From Planococcus lenghuensis (GTDB lineage: Bacteria; Bacillota; Bacilli; Bacillales_A; Planococcaceae), in the NCBI RefSeq assembly GCF_001999905.1, contig NZ_CP019640.1:1530001-1594000 (forward strand): a stretch of 64,000 nucleotides of DNA. Direction: 5' to 3'. Position 1 is the first letter of the stretch; each line of letters opens with the position of its first letter. The notes under the pieces are model-generated. The model did no database searches and had not been told where the DNA came from. It worked only from the letters and a program-made list of their open reading frames with translations. Of this stretch, positions 46,167 through 54,751 are shown piece by piece. A program made the position numbers and the translations under genes.

Positions 46167-47168
46167 ATGAAGCTGAAACCTTTTTCGATCGGCTACCGGA
46201 CCTTAAAAACGGCAGTCGGGGCGCCGGTCGCCATCTATATTGCATTGCTGCTGGATCTTGAATATTATGTCTCCGCCGGCATCCTGGCGATCTTGTGCAT
46301 CCAGCCGACGAAACGGCGATCAGTGCGTGCCGTTTTCTCCCGCTTTGCAGCTTCACTCATTGCGATTCTGTATGCGTTCTTGTTTTTCGAAGCCTTCGCC
46401 TACGAGCCATTCGTGCTCGGTCTCATACTGGTGTTGTTCATTCCTGTCCTTGTCTCGCTTGGACTGACGGATGGCTTCATATCCAGCACGGTCATTTTGC
46501 TGCATATTCTCAATTTCGGCAGTCTGACGTGGAGTTTTTTCGGCAATGAACTGCTTTTAATGATCATCGGTTTCGGCACAGCGCTTCTCGTTAATCTTTA
46601 TATGCCAAGCATTGATAGAAAACTAGAGCAGTACCGGATTCGGCTGGAAGATTATTATTCCACCATTTTCCGGGAAGTGGCGACTTATCTCCATAAAGGG
46701 GAATCGATGTGGGATGGCCGGGAGCTTACGGAAGTGGAACAACTGCTGTCGAAAGCAAAAGCGTTGGCTTACCAGGATGTTGAAAATCATTTGGCGCGGA
46801 AAGAAAACCGTTACTATATGTATTTTGATATGCGTGAACGGCAATTTGAAATCATTGAACGGGTACTGCCGGCAATCACGACGCTGCCGGTCATCGTCGG
46901 CCAGTCGCATCTCATTGCGGAATTCATGGAAGACATTTCAGAACATGTGCATTCCGGCAATACGGCCGGCGATTACCTTGAAAAACTGAACCGGGTCAAG
47001 AAGGAATTTGCTGAAATGCCGCTCCCGAAAAATCACGAAACTTTTATCGCAATGGCGGGACTGTACCGATTCATCGGTGAAATGGAAGAATATTTAGAGA
47101 TCAAACAATCATATAAAGGGTTTGAACCGAAAAAATCCATGCCTCTTGCCAATGCGGCAACCTCCTGA
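46167..47168 (+). CDS. Aromatic acid exporter (ArAE) family membrane protein (YqjA-like)
   Basis: 333 residues: about five or six N-terminal membrane helices (residues 10-150) followed by a soluble helical domain (about 160-320). The N-terminus IGYRTLKTAVGAPVAIYIAL and CIQPTKRRSVRAVFSRF are typical of the ArAE_1 group represented by B. subtilis YqjA, which follows brxB (yqiW) there too. Its substrate is unknown. ATG 46167 follows AGGAAGGAG at about seven bases; the reading from 46122 runs through the terminator and was rejected. Confidence 0.88.
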   Translation: MKLKPFSIGYRTLKTAVGAPVAIYIALLLDLEYYVSAGILAILCIQPTKRRSVRAVFSRFAASLIAILYAFLFFEAFAYEPFVLGLILVLFIPVLVSLGLTDGFISSTVILLHILNFGSLTWSFFGNELLLMIIGFGTALLVNLYMPSIDRKLEQYRIRLEDYYSTIFREVATYLHKGESMWDGRELTEVEQLLSKAKALAYQDVENHLARKENRYYMYFDMRERQFEIIERVLPAITTLPVIVGQSHLIAEFMEDISEHVHSGNTAGDYLEKLNRVKKEFAEMPLPKNHETFIAMAGLYRFIGEMEEYLEIKQSYKGFEPKKSMPLANAATS

Positions 47169-47185
47169 GTGTCGGGTGTTTTACT

Positions 47186-47214
47186 TTGCATAATTAAAGA
47201 TTCTTCTTTATTTA
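47186..47214 (+). promoter_or_regulatory. Putative promoter of the 39-residue lipoprotein gene
   Basis: TTGCAT, 17-bp spacer, TATTTA in an AT-rich gap. The leader would be about 150 bases long and I saw no known riboswitch in it. Confidence 0.35.
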
Positions 47215-47373
47215 ATCAGAAAATTTAGATAAATTAAAAGTGGAATAATAAGAGATGCATACCTTTTGGCCACAATTGAATTCCCCTGAAAACGAACTGC
47301 AGCACAGTGGTGTTTCTTATGTTTGCTTGCCGGTGACCGAGCACTTGCAAACTGATGAACAGGGGTGGGTGAA

Positions 47374-47493
47374 GTGAAAAAACTGGTTCTGTTGATTCTG
47401 TCAGCGGGACTGCTGCTTACCGGGTGCGGAGATGGCGGAGACGGAGGATACAGTATGGAAATGAGGGAAGAATTGAGAGCGGTTATGCAGTAA
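47374..47493 (+). CDS. Small predicted lipoprotein, 39 residues
   Basis: A GTG start after AGGGGTGGG, then a basic N-terminus (MKKL), a hydrophobic stretch (VLLILSAGLLL) and the lipobox LTGC. Cleavage would leave a 22-residue lipid-anchored peptide, starting CGDGGDGG and ending EMREELRAVMQ. It has its own terminator and possibly its own promoter, so it looks like a real gene. I do not recognise a family. It could also be a decayed longer lipoprotein gene or a source of a signal-peptide-derived peptide; both are speculation. Confidence 0.65.
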   Translation: MKKLVLLILSAGLLLTGCGDGGDGGYSMEMREELRAVMQ

Positions 47494-47497
47494 ATAG

Positions 47498-47527
47498 AAA
47501 ACGCTGATCCAAATGGGTCGGCGTTTT
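47498..47527 (+). terminator. Intrinsic terminator after the small lipoprotein
   Basis: AAAACGCTGATCC / GGGTCGGCGTTTT 13-bp stem with two wobble pairs and an AAAT loop, then a pyrimidine tail. Confidence 0.8.
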
Positions 47528-47553
47528 CCTTTATGCAAAGGCCGAAATTGCTG

Positions 47554-47585
47554 AAAAACCGCCGGTCCGATGATCGGACTGGCGG
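47554..47585 (-). terminator. Intrinsic terminator of the PP2C phosphatase gene
   Basis: Minus strand CCGCCAGTCCGAT / ATCGGACCGGCGG with one mismatch, then TTTTTC. Confidence 0.82.
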
Positions 47586-47596
47586 TCTGCAGTTTC

Positions 47597-49504
47597 TTAC
47601 ACCTGAGATTCTTTCCCGGCAGCCCGGCGGTTTTCCATCTTTTTAAGCACAGCAATTGTCTGATCATCCGTAGCAGGTGCAATTTTATTGGCCTGTACAT
47701 AATCCAGCAAATTTTCAGCAACGATCCGGGCGGGCAGGCTCCGGTCCACTTGGAGCATTCCTGCTTTCAGTACATCAGGTGAATCGATTTCTTCACGTCC
47801 CCGGTCTTCTGAAATGCCATCTGTATACAGCACGACAAAATCACCATCAAAGAGGCGGGTGAATCTTGTTTCATACGTTGGTGTTTCTATGAATCCGAGA
47901 CCTGCTCCTTTTGTCTGCAGCTCTTCAATTTCCCCGGTAGCCGCCCGGTATACAAGCGCCGGTTCATGGCCGCCTGAACTATAGGCAAGCTCGCCGGTAA
48001 GTTCATTGAAGAAACAGATGAACATCGTGATGAAATTGGTATCAGCTGTATAGCGGCTGACGAAATGATTAAGCGAGCCGAGCACTTCATGCGGCTCTTC
48101 GATCATCGGGTTGCTCTGTTCCATGGCGTATGTAATCATGGACATCTGAATGGCAGCCGGTATCCCTTTGCCGCTGACATCCGCCACGGAAAACAGCGTG
48201 TAATTGCGGGTGACATTGATATCATAGAAATCACCGTTCAGCTGCCGGTACGGGATGCTGATGACGCCGATATGGTCATGCTGATTGTGCGTATTGGACT
48301 GCAGGAGGGAATTCTGGACGGCGGCAGCAGTTTTCAGTTCAAATTCCAGCTGCTGCTGTTCTTTTTCCATTTCCTCCTGCCGGATAGCATCCGTCAAATC
48401 CCGCATGGTGTATACATAACCGGTGACGCGCCCTTTTTCCATAAGCGGGAACCGTTCCACTTCTGCGGGGAACTGCTCCCCGTTTGTGCGTTTCATCGTC
48501 GTGAAATCATGGACGTTTTCGCCGGCTGCGTTAAATGTATACACAGACTTGCCGAGCCCCTGCTGATCGGATGTCTGAAGGGCAAGCTTTGCCGGGATAT
48601 TGAGAAAACGGATCACCCCATGGGCGTCAGTCTCGATCATGCCGATATCCACCGTATTCAAAATGCTGCGGTTGCGGTCATGCAGCAATTTGATTTTCAG
48701 GAAAGGTTCTTCGATATTCCGCAAGTACACGACCCGCATGATGGCTACATAACCGATCGCTTTAAAAATATGGCCGGACAAGCTGAAGAAATCCGTGGTC
48801 GTACTGTAACTCATAAAAAAGATGGAAGCGAAAATAATTGCAACGGAAGCGATGAAAAATTCGCCCGGAACATTCCGCTTTTCATGGCGCACCTGCCGGA
48901 ACAGGACGAAAATCGCTGTCAGGTGCAAAACGGCAACTATGGTTTCCAACAGCACTTTCAATTGATTTGGTCCATTTTCGCCAAGAAGCTGCGGAAGGAA
49001 AAAAGATTCTGAAAAAATCACATATGAAACAAAAACAGTGTAAGCGGCCGCCAATAAAAACAAGTTATGGCTCGGTTTTTGTTGTTTCCGGCTGAGCAGG
49101 GAAGCACTTGCCAGGAAAACAACCGCTTCCGTCAGGCGGGCCACTGTCCAGAACCACGTGGAATTATGGTTATTGACTTCACCGAAAAATTCGGGCATTC
49201 CCATAAACGTAAACGCGTGGAATAAATCAAAAACAGCGACTGCTAAAAAGAATGCCGGCAAAAGCGGCGGGATTTCCTGCTCCATATGCCGGGTCGAGAC
49301 CCAGCCATATAAGGCGATACTGAAAGAGGTGAAAATGGCGGTTATTTCAAACAGCAAGTGAATGGAGATGAAACTGTCTTTCACCAATGAAAAAAAAGAT
49401 TCAAATAAAGGCGGAAAGAAAAAAGTCAGCACAAAGAGCACAACAAGCAGCGCTATGATGGCACCCGTGCGGAAAGATGAGCGTCTGTAGACTTGTGATA
49501 GCAT
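47597..49504 (-). CDS. MASE3-PAS-PP2C (SpoIIE/RsbU-type) sensor phosphatase
   Basis: 635 residues: an N-terminal MASE3-like sensor with about eight membrane helices (residues 15-260, including FFGEVNNHNSTWFWTVAR), a PAS domain (about 285-400), a short coiled coil, and a PP2C-type serine phosphatase (about 430-620). The phosphatase has LNGDFYDI (metal-binding Asp), VADVSGKGIPAA, YSSGGHEPALVYR and VVLYTDGISED. Such proteins dephosphorylate anti-sigma-factor antagonists in partner-switching pathways. The partner is not visible here. The PAS and MASE3 domains suggest it senses a membrane or redox signal. Confidence 0.88.
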   Translation of the reverse strand: MLSQVYRRSSFRTGAIIALLVVLFVLTFFFPPLFESFFSLVKDSFISIHLLFEITAIFTSFSIALYGWVSTRHMEQEIPPLLPAFFLAVAVFDLFHAFTFMGMPEFFGEVNNHNSTWFWTVARLTEAVVFLASASLLSRKQQKPSHNLFLLAAAYTVFVSYVIFSESFFLPQLLGENGPNQLKVLLETIVAVLHLTAIFVLFRQVRHEKRNVPGEFFIASVAIIFASIFFMSYSTTTDFFSLSGHIFKAIGYVAIMRVVYLRNIEEPFLKIKLLHDRNRSILNTVDIGMIETDAHGVIRFLNIPAKLALQTSDQQGLGKSVYTFNAAGENVHDFTTMKRTNGEQFPAEVERFPLMEKGRVTGYVYTMRDLTDAIRQEEMEKEQQQLEFELKTAAAVQNSLLQSNTHNQHDHIGVISIPYRQLNGDFYDINVTRNYTLFSVADVSGKGIPAAIQMSMITYAMEQSNPMIEEPHEVLGSLNHFVSRYTADTNFITMFICFFNELTGELAYSSGGHEPALVYRAATGEIEELQTKGAGLGFIETPTYETRFTRLFDGDFVVLYTDGISEDRGREEIDSPDVLKAGMLQVDRSLPARIVAENLLDYVQANKIAPATDDQTIAVLKKMENRRAAGKESQV

Positions 49505-49527
49505 CTGATCCTCCAGAACTGAAAATG

Positions 49528-49561
49528 AAAAGCAGGGGAGCAGTAAAGCGACCCTGCTTTT
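49528..49561. terminator. Terminator between the Prli42-like and PP2C genes
   Basis: AAAAGCAGGG / CCCTGCTTTT 10-bp stem with a 14-base loop. On the minus strand T-rich sequence follows, so it ends the Prli42-like transcript. Confidence 0.75.
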
Positions 49562-49583
49562 ATCATATATACGTACTCATTAC

Positions 49584-49679
49584 TTACAGGATGAAACTGA
49601 TCCCGAACAGCAAGCTCGAGAGAACCATGATACCGATCATCATATAAATGATGAATGTACGGAAATTTTTGTTTCGCAT
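49584..49679 (-). CDS. Prli42-like stressosome-associated mini-protein (DUF4044), 31 residues
   Basis: A 31-residue single-helix membrane protein with a basic N-terminus (MRNKNFRTFIIYMM) and a hydrophobic helix ending FGISFIL. It resembles Listeria Prli42, which tethers the stressosome protein RsbR to the membrane and is conserved in Firmicutes. AAAGGAG lies 12 bases upstream; an overlapping out-of-frame ATG is nearer but encodes only 15 residues. It is transcribed in the same direction as, and just ahead of, the PP2C phosphatase gene, with a terminator between. Confidence 0.8.
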   Translation of the reverse strand: MRNKNFRTFIIYMMIGIMVLSSLLFGISFIL

Positions 49680-49814
49680 GCGGTCATTCTACTCCTTTAC
49701 GTTCGATTCCTGACAAAATCATACCACATAACGGGAGGAAGTTAAAAGCGGAGTGGCGAATTGCACATTGAATCAGTACAATGAAAAGAGAGAACAGCAG
49801 GAGGTGGAAGGGAA

Positions 49815-50231
49815 ATGGAACGTGTTGATCATATCGGCATTGCTGTAAAAAACCTGGACGAAGCAGTTTCCTATTATACGGATACGTTCGGCTGTCCGCT
49901 GCTGAAGATTGAAGAAGTGGAATCCGAGCAAGTGCGGGTAGCCTTCATCGATGCAGGCAATGTTAAACTTGAACTGCTGGAACCCATGAGTGAAACAAGT
50001 GCGATTTACAAATTCATTGAGAAAAAAGGGGAAGGTGTGCATCATATCGCCTTCGGGGTCAATGATATTGACAGCCGGATGGAAGAATTGCGCGGCAACG
50101 GGGTTCAGCTATTGAATGAGGTGCCGAAAAAAGGGGCAGGCGGTGCGCTTGTTGCATTTCTTCACCCGAAATCCTCAAAAGGCGTCCTTTACGAATTATG
50201 TGAAAAAAGCGGCGAAAAGGAGAAACGGTAA
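49815..50231 (+). CDS. mce: Methylmalonyl-CoA epimerase
   Basis: A 138-residue vicinal-oxygen-chelate protein interconverting the (S)- and (R)-methylmalonyl-CoA epimers. Metal and catalytic residues are in VDHIGIAVKNLDEA, VKLELLEP and GVHHIAFGV, with LYELCE at the end. It corresponds to B. subtilis yqjC. GGAGGTGG lies upstream, and it overlaps the carboxylase gene by one base (TAATG). It links the carboxylase product to the mutase. Confidence 0.93.
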   Translation: MERVDHIGIAVKNLDEAVSYYTDTFGCPLLKIEEVESEQVRVAFIDAGNVKLELLEPMSETSAIYKFIEKKGEGVHHIAFGVNDIDSRMEELRGNGVQLLNEVPKKGAGGALVAFLHPKSSKGVLYELCEKSGEKEKR

Positions 50232-51772
50232 TGGACATTTACGAAAAGATCAATGAATTGTATGACCGTAAAACGAAAATCGAACTCGGCGGCGGCAGCG
50301 ACCGGATTGACAAACAGCATGAAAAAGGCAAACTGACAGCCCGGGAACGGATCGATTTACTGGTGGATGAAGGATCATTTGTCGAACTCAGTCCATTCGT
50401 CGAGCACCGGACGACAGACTTCGGAATGGGCGAAGGACCGGGTGAAGGTGTCGTGACCGGTTACGGGAAGGTGGATGGCCGGCCCATCTATTTGTTCTCA
50501 CAGGACTTTACCGTATTCGGCGGTGCGCTTGGTGAAATGCATGCGCAAAAAATTGCCAATGTCATGGATCTGGCTGCGAAAAATGGCGCTCCGTTCATCG
50601 GCTTGAATGACTCGGGCGGCGCCCGTATCCAGGAAGGCGTCCTGTCACTTGATGGCTATGGCCACATTTTTTACCGCAATGCGATTTATTCCGGTGTCAT
50701 GCCGCAAATTTCGGTTATTATGGGGCCGTGTGCGGGCGGAGCGGTGTATTCACCGGCCATCACGGATTTCGTGTTCATGGTCGATAAAACGAGCCAGATG
50801 TTCATCACCGGTCCGAAAGTGATTGAAACGGTCACAGGCGAGAAGATTTCATCCGAAGATCTGGGTGGTTCCAAAGTACATAACGCCATCAGTGGCAATG
50901 CGCATTTCCGGGCGGAAACAGAAGAAGAAGCTTTGGAGCAGGTGCGGCAGCTAATCAGCTACTTGCCACAGAACAATGAAGAAAAACCGCCGCGGCTCGA
51001 CGGCGGACAGACCGATGATTACCGGCCGGATCTAGCGGATCTCGTGCCATATGAAGCGACGCGACCGTATGATGTGCGCAACGTGATCCGGGAAGTGGCC
51101 GATGCCGATTCCTTCATGGAAGTGCAGAAGGAATTTGCCCGCAATATTGTTGTCGGTTTCGCCCGCATCAAAGGTGAAACGGTCGGATTGGTGTGCAACC
51201 AGCCAAAAGTGATGGCCGGCGGTCTGGATATTGATTCATCGGATAAGGCGGCCCGCTTCATCCGCTTCTGTGATTCATTCAATGTGCCGATTATCACATT
51301 TGAAGATGTCACCGGTTTTTTCCCGGGCATCAAGCAGGAACATGGCGGCATTATCCGCCACGGCGCAAAAATCCTGTACGCGTATTCGGAAGCGACGGTT
51401 CCGAAGATGACGGTGATCACGCGCAAAGCCTATGGTGGTGCGTATGTCGCACTGAACTCGAAATCAATCGGGGCGGATCTCGTGTTCGCTTGGCCGAATG
51501 CGGAAATCGCCGTCATGGGGCCGAACGGGGCGGCGAATATCATTTTTGCCCGGGATATCCAAAAAAGCGATAACCCGGAAGAAACCCGGGCCCAGAAAAT
51601 CGAAGAGTATCGGGAGAAGTTCGCCAATCCCTATGTCGCAGCATCCCGAGGCATGGTGGATGATGTCATCGATCCGCGCGACACCCGGATCAAACTGATC
51701 CAGGGGCTGGAGATGATGCGCAATAAAAAAGAGAGCCGGCCATTCAAAAAACACGGCAATATTCCATTATAA
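50231..51772 (+). CDS. Acyl-CoA (propionyl-/methylmalonyl-CoA) carboxylase or carboxyltransferase beta subunit (YqjD-like)
   Basis: A 513-residue crotonase-fold carboxyltransferase. Both CoA-binding halves are present: ENDSGGARIQEG-like LNDSGGARIQEGVLSLDGYG and FEDVTGFFPGIKQEHGGIIRHGAK, followed by AYGGAYVALNSKSIGAD. In this context it most likely makes (S)-methylmalonyl-CoA from propionyl-CoA. It has no biotin domain, so it needs a carrier and biotin carboxylase encoded elsewhere, for example the AccB/AccC at 17 kb or dedicated homologues. The name mmdA/pccB is undecided. Confidence 0.9.
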   Translation: MDIYEKINELYDRKTKIELGGGSDRIDKQHEKGKLTARERIDLLVDEGSFVELSPFVEHRTTDFGMGEGPGEGVVTGYGKVDGRPIYLFSQDFTVFGGALGEMHAQKIANVMDLAAKNGAPFIGLNDSGGARIQEGVLSLDGYGHIFYRNAIYSGVMPQISVIMGPCAGGAVYSPAITDFVFMVDKTSQMFITGPKVIETVTGEKISSEDLGGSKVHNAISGNAHFRAETEEEALEQVRQLISYLPQNNEEKPPRLDGGQTDDYRPDLADLVPYEATRPYDVRNVIREVADADSFMEVQKEFARNIVVGFARIKGETVGLVCNQPKVMAGGLDIDSSDKAARFIRFCDSFNVPIITFEDVTGFFPGIKQEHGGIIRHGAKILYAYSEATVPKMTVITRKAYGGAYVALNSKSIGADLVFAWPNAEIAVMGPNGAANIIFARDIQKSDNPEETRAQKIEEYREKFANPYVAASRGMVDDVIDPRDTRIKLIQGLEMMRNKKESRPFKKHGNIPL

Positions 51773-51806
51773 GGAAATTTTTAACCAGACTTAATGAGGT
51801 GACAGG

Positions 51807-52922
51807 ATGAATAAAGAACGGTTGCTCCAGGAATTTCTGGAGCTGGTCCAAATCGATTCGGAAACAAAACAGGAGGCGGAAATTTCAGCCGTCCTGCAGA
51901 AGAAACTGGCAGATCTCGGATTTGATGTAACGGAAGACGACGCGGCGTCCCGAAACGGGCACGCATCCGGCAACTTGATCGCAACGCTTGCGGCGACGAA
52001 AGATGAAGCGGATTCAATCTATTTCACCGTCCACATGGACACAGTCGTACCAGGAAAAGGCGTGAAGCCCTCGGTGAAAGACGGTTATGTGGTGACGGAC
52101 GGCACAACGATTCTGGGTGCGGATGACAAAGCGGGGATTGCCGCGTTATTTGAAATGGCCCGTGTGCTTAAAGAGCAGAAGATCGATCATGGGAAAATTC
52201 AGTTCGTCATCACAGCGGGGGAGGAAAGCGGCCTCGCCGGTGCAAGAGAACTGGACCGGTCGCTCGTGGAAGCTGAGTATGGCTACGCCGTGGACAGTGA
52301 CGGCAAAGTCGGCGGCATTGTGACGGCTGCGCCGTATCAGGCGAAGCTTCACACAACAATTTACGGCAAAACCGCTCATGCCGGTGTGGCACCGGAAAAA
52401 GGTGTATCGGCCATCACGCTGGCAGCCAAAGGGATTTCAGCGATGAAACTCGGACGCATCGATGAGGAAACGACCGCAAATATCGGCCGGTTTGAAGGCG
52501 GTCAGGCAACGAATATCGTTTGTGAGGAAGCATACGTACTGTCCGAGGCCCGTTCGATCAATCCGGACAAACTGAATAAGCAAACGGACCATATAGTGCA
52601 GGCGTTCAGCGAAGCGGCCGAAAAATTCGGCGGCCGGGCTGAAACGGATGTGCAGCTCATGTACCCGGGTTTCCGCTTTGAAGAAGGCGCCCGGGTTGTG
52701 GAAGTGGCGAAACAGGCGGCGGCGGCGATCGGCCGTCCGTCACCGATCCTGACGAGCGGCGGCGGGAGTGACGCCAACATCATTGCCGGGTTCGGCATCC
52801 CGACTGTCAATTTATGCGTCGGCTATGAAGAAATCCATACAAAAAATGAACGCATGCCGGTGAAAGAACTTGAAAAACTGGCGGATCTGCTTGTGGAAGT
52901 TGTAAAAGCGGCAGCTGAATAA
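51807..52922 (+). CDS. M20 family peptidase, PepT-like (YqjE)
   Basis: A 371-residue zinc exopeptidase. Metal ligands are in YFTVHMDTV (His and Asp), GADDKAG (bridging Asp), TAGEESGLAGARELD (catalytic Glu plus ligand) and HTKNERM (His). A lid domain is inserted at about 180-290. The family cleaves tri- and dipeptides in the cytoplasm. Order mce-carboxylase-M20 matches yqjC-yqjD-yqjE. GAGGTG precedes the ATG. A repeat element lies directly downstream. Confidence 0.9.
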   Translation: MNKERLLQEFLELVQIDSETKQEAEISAVLQKKLADLGFDVTEDDAASRNGHASGNLIATLAATKDEADSIYFTVHMDTVVPGKGVKPSVKDGYVVTDGTTILGADDKAGIAALFEMARVLKEQKIDHGKIQFVITAGEESGLAGARELDRSLVEAEYGYAVDSDGKVGGIVTAAPYQAKLHTTIYGKTAHAGVAPEKGVSAITLAAKGISAMKLGRIDEETTANIGRFEGGQATNIVCEEAYVLSEARSINPDKLNKQTDHIVQAFSEAAEKFGGRAETDVQLMYPGFRFEEGARVVEVAKQAAAAIGRPSPILTSGGGSDANIIAGFGIPTVNLCVGYEEIHTKNERMPVKELEKLADLLVEVVKAAAE

Positions 52923-53139
52923 GAGATATTCTGAATGAGGCTGTCCAAAAAGCCCTTAGACTTATCTTGCCCAGATGTTCTTCCATAACGGAACGGCTTC
53001 TGCTGCGTAAACACTCGCTTGCTCCTGCGCAAGCTCGTCGCAAATAGCAGCGGCAACGGCTTTGCCGCTGCTGTTCGCTGGCTTCCGCTGTTCCGTGCCA
53101 GGCCAGTGAAAGAGACAACCATAATAAAAAATGTATAAA

Positions 53140-53177
53140 GGCGGGAAGAGGGTTCCAATCCTCTTCCCGCCCTTTTT
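53140..53177 (+). terminator. Strong intrinsic terminator inside the repeat region
   Basis: GGCGGGAAGAGG / CCTCTTCCCGCC perfect 12-bp stem, eight-base loop, then CTTTTT. It may be the original terminator of the M20 peptidase gene, now about 220 bp from its stop. Confidence 0.88.
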
Positions 53178-53251
53178 AATCTACTATTTGCTGATCCCAT
53201 TCACTGAAACGGTGAGATACGCGTTTTTCTGATCTGCCCCTGTCTCTTAAG

Positions 53252-53375
53252 CCGGGATGGACAGGAAACCGGCGACTCCGGCGGAAGAACGGGTGGCCGA
53301 GACCCTCGCCGTGAAGCATGAGCGGCGGTGGCTCGGACGTCCGTCCGCGGAAAGCGTCCGGTTTCCCCATCCCGG
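53252..53375. repeat. Long imperfect hairpin element
   Basis: The outer arms CCGGGATGG ... GAAACCGG pair with CCGGTTTCC-CCATCCCGG. The interior (GACTCCGGCGGAAG ... CCGCGGAAAGCGTCC) resembles a dispersed non-coding element that I recall in many Bacillales genomes. Confidence 0.6.
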
Positions 53376-53509
53376 GCCGAGAGGTGCCGTCAACGAATCT
53401 TTTGACCTTTTCGGACAGCCCCTTTTTGTGTTGGGTGGAATAGCGCTGAAGTATATAGAAAAACAAAAATTTGGTACACTGAAGAAAACACTGCATTGGA
53501 GCGATTAGC

Positions 53510-54745
53510 ATGGCGGGACGGGTGATTTTCCATATCGATATGAACAGTTTTTATGCTTCGGTCGAGCAATCCCATGATCCCTCCCTAAAGGGAAAAGCGC
53601 TCGCGATAGCCGGAAATCCGAAAGAACGCCGGGGAATCATCGTAACGTGTTCCTATGAGGCGCGGGCCCATGGCATCTATACGACGATGCCGGTGTTTGA
53701 AGCAAAGCGCAAATATCCCGAACTGTTGATTTTGCCGCCGAATTTTGACCGGTATCGGGCTGCCTCCAAAGCGATCTTCGATTTGCTGCGTTCTTACACC
53801 CCGTTTGTTGAACCGGTATCGATTGATGAAGGATATCTCGATATCACGGAATTGGCGCAAACCCGCCATGCGATTGGAATCGCGGAAGAAATCCAGCAGC
53901 GCATCAAGTCTGAGCTCGACCTCCCCTGCTCCATCGGCATCGCTCCTAATAAATTTTTGGCAAAGACAGCGTCGGATATGAAAAAACCAATGGGCATCAC
54001 AGTCCTCAGAAAGCGGGATATCGAAGAAAAGCTGTGGCCGCTTGAGGTCATTGAAATGCACGGCGTCGGTGAAAGCACTGCCCGGAAATTGAATGAGCTG
54101 CGCATTAAAACCATCGGCGATCTGGCCGGGGCCAATGAAGGACAGATTAAAGAGAAGCTCGGCAAGTACGGCACCCGGCTCCGGAAACGGGCGAACGGCA
54201 TCGACGGACGGGACGTTGATCCGGAATCCGTCTATGATACGAAAAGTATCGGCGCGTCGACAACACTGCCGATGGATGAAACGGAGGATGCCCGGCTTCA
54301 TGAAACACTCCGGTCACTCAGCCGGACCGTGGCCCGCCGGCTCGATGCCAAAGAACTGGCCGGTCCGACCGTTACAGTTCATATGCGCACGGCCGACTGG
54401 CAAAACCGGACGCGCAGCGTCACACTCAGAAATCTTGTTTATGCGGAAGAGGCCATCGCAAAAGAAGCGATTTCGCTGTTCGACCGCCATTGGGATGGAG
54501 AACCGCTTCGTTTGCTCGGCGTTACTATATCTAATGTGACAGAGAAGCAGAGCGCGACGGAACAGCTGTCGCTTTTTGATTATGAAAAGCATGCAAAAGA
54601 CGAGCCGATCCTAGATGTCATGACCAGCCTTGAAGCGAAATTCGGCAAAAAGATGCTCCGAAAAGGAACGGCACATAAACGGCCGGCAACAGGATCGGAG
54701 ACAAGTTTCAGTAAGGATTTTCTGGATGATCATGAGAGGAAGTAA
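53510..54745 (+). CDS. dinB: DNA polymerase IV (Y-family)
   Basis: A 411-residue translesion polymerase. Catalytic acidic residues are in FHIDMNSFYASVEQ and PVSIDEGYLDIT. The steric-gate region is DMNSFYASVE, a helix-hairpin-helix lies near EMHGVGESTARKL, and the C-terminal beta-clamp motif is QLSLFDY. TTGGAG lies before ATG 53510. It corresponds to yqjW. I saw no LexA box in the 100 bases upstream. Confidence 0.95.
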   Translation: MAGRVIFHIDMNSFYASVEQSHDPSLKGKALAIAGNPKERRGIIVTCSYEARAHGIYTTMPVFEAKRKYPELLILPPNFDRYRAASKAIFDLLRSYTPFVEPVSIDEGYLDITELAQTRHAIGIAEEIQQRIKSELDLPCSIGIAPNKFLAKTASDMKKPMGITVLRKRDIEEKLWPLEVIEMHGVGESTARKLNELRIKTIGDLAGANEGQIKEKLGKYGTRLRKRANGIDGRDVDPESVYDTKSIGASTTLPMDETEDARLHETLRSLSRTVARRLDAKELAGPTVTVHMRTADWQNRTRSVTLRNLVYAEEAIAKEAISLFDRHWDGEPLRLLGVTISNVTEKQSATEQLSLFDYEKHAKDEPILDVMTSLEAKFGKKMLRKGTAHKRPATGSETSFSKDFLDDHERK

Positions 54746-54751
54746 AAAACT

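Larger units (their letters stand above)
52939..53420. mobile_element. Gene-free repeat element bounded by 14-bp inverted repeats
   Basis: GGCTGTCCAAAAAG at the left and CTTTTCGGACAGCC at the right are inverted repeats with one mismatch. The 482 bases between contain no credible gene. They hold several hairpins, among them an AGCAGCGGCAA / TTGCCGCTGCT stem near 53050, an intrinsic terminator and a long folded segment at 53252-53375. The size and ends suggest a MITE or insertion-sequence remnant. No target-site duplication is obvious. Confidence 0.5.

Noticed and set aside
48065-49012. 315-codon plus-strand open frame inside the PP2C gene
   Set aside because: The minus-strand frame encodes clear membrane, PAS and PP2C domains; the plus frame resembles no protein.
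53257-53508. 83-codon frame upstream of dinB
   Set aside because: It runs through the folded repeat element and lacks any ribosome site.
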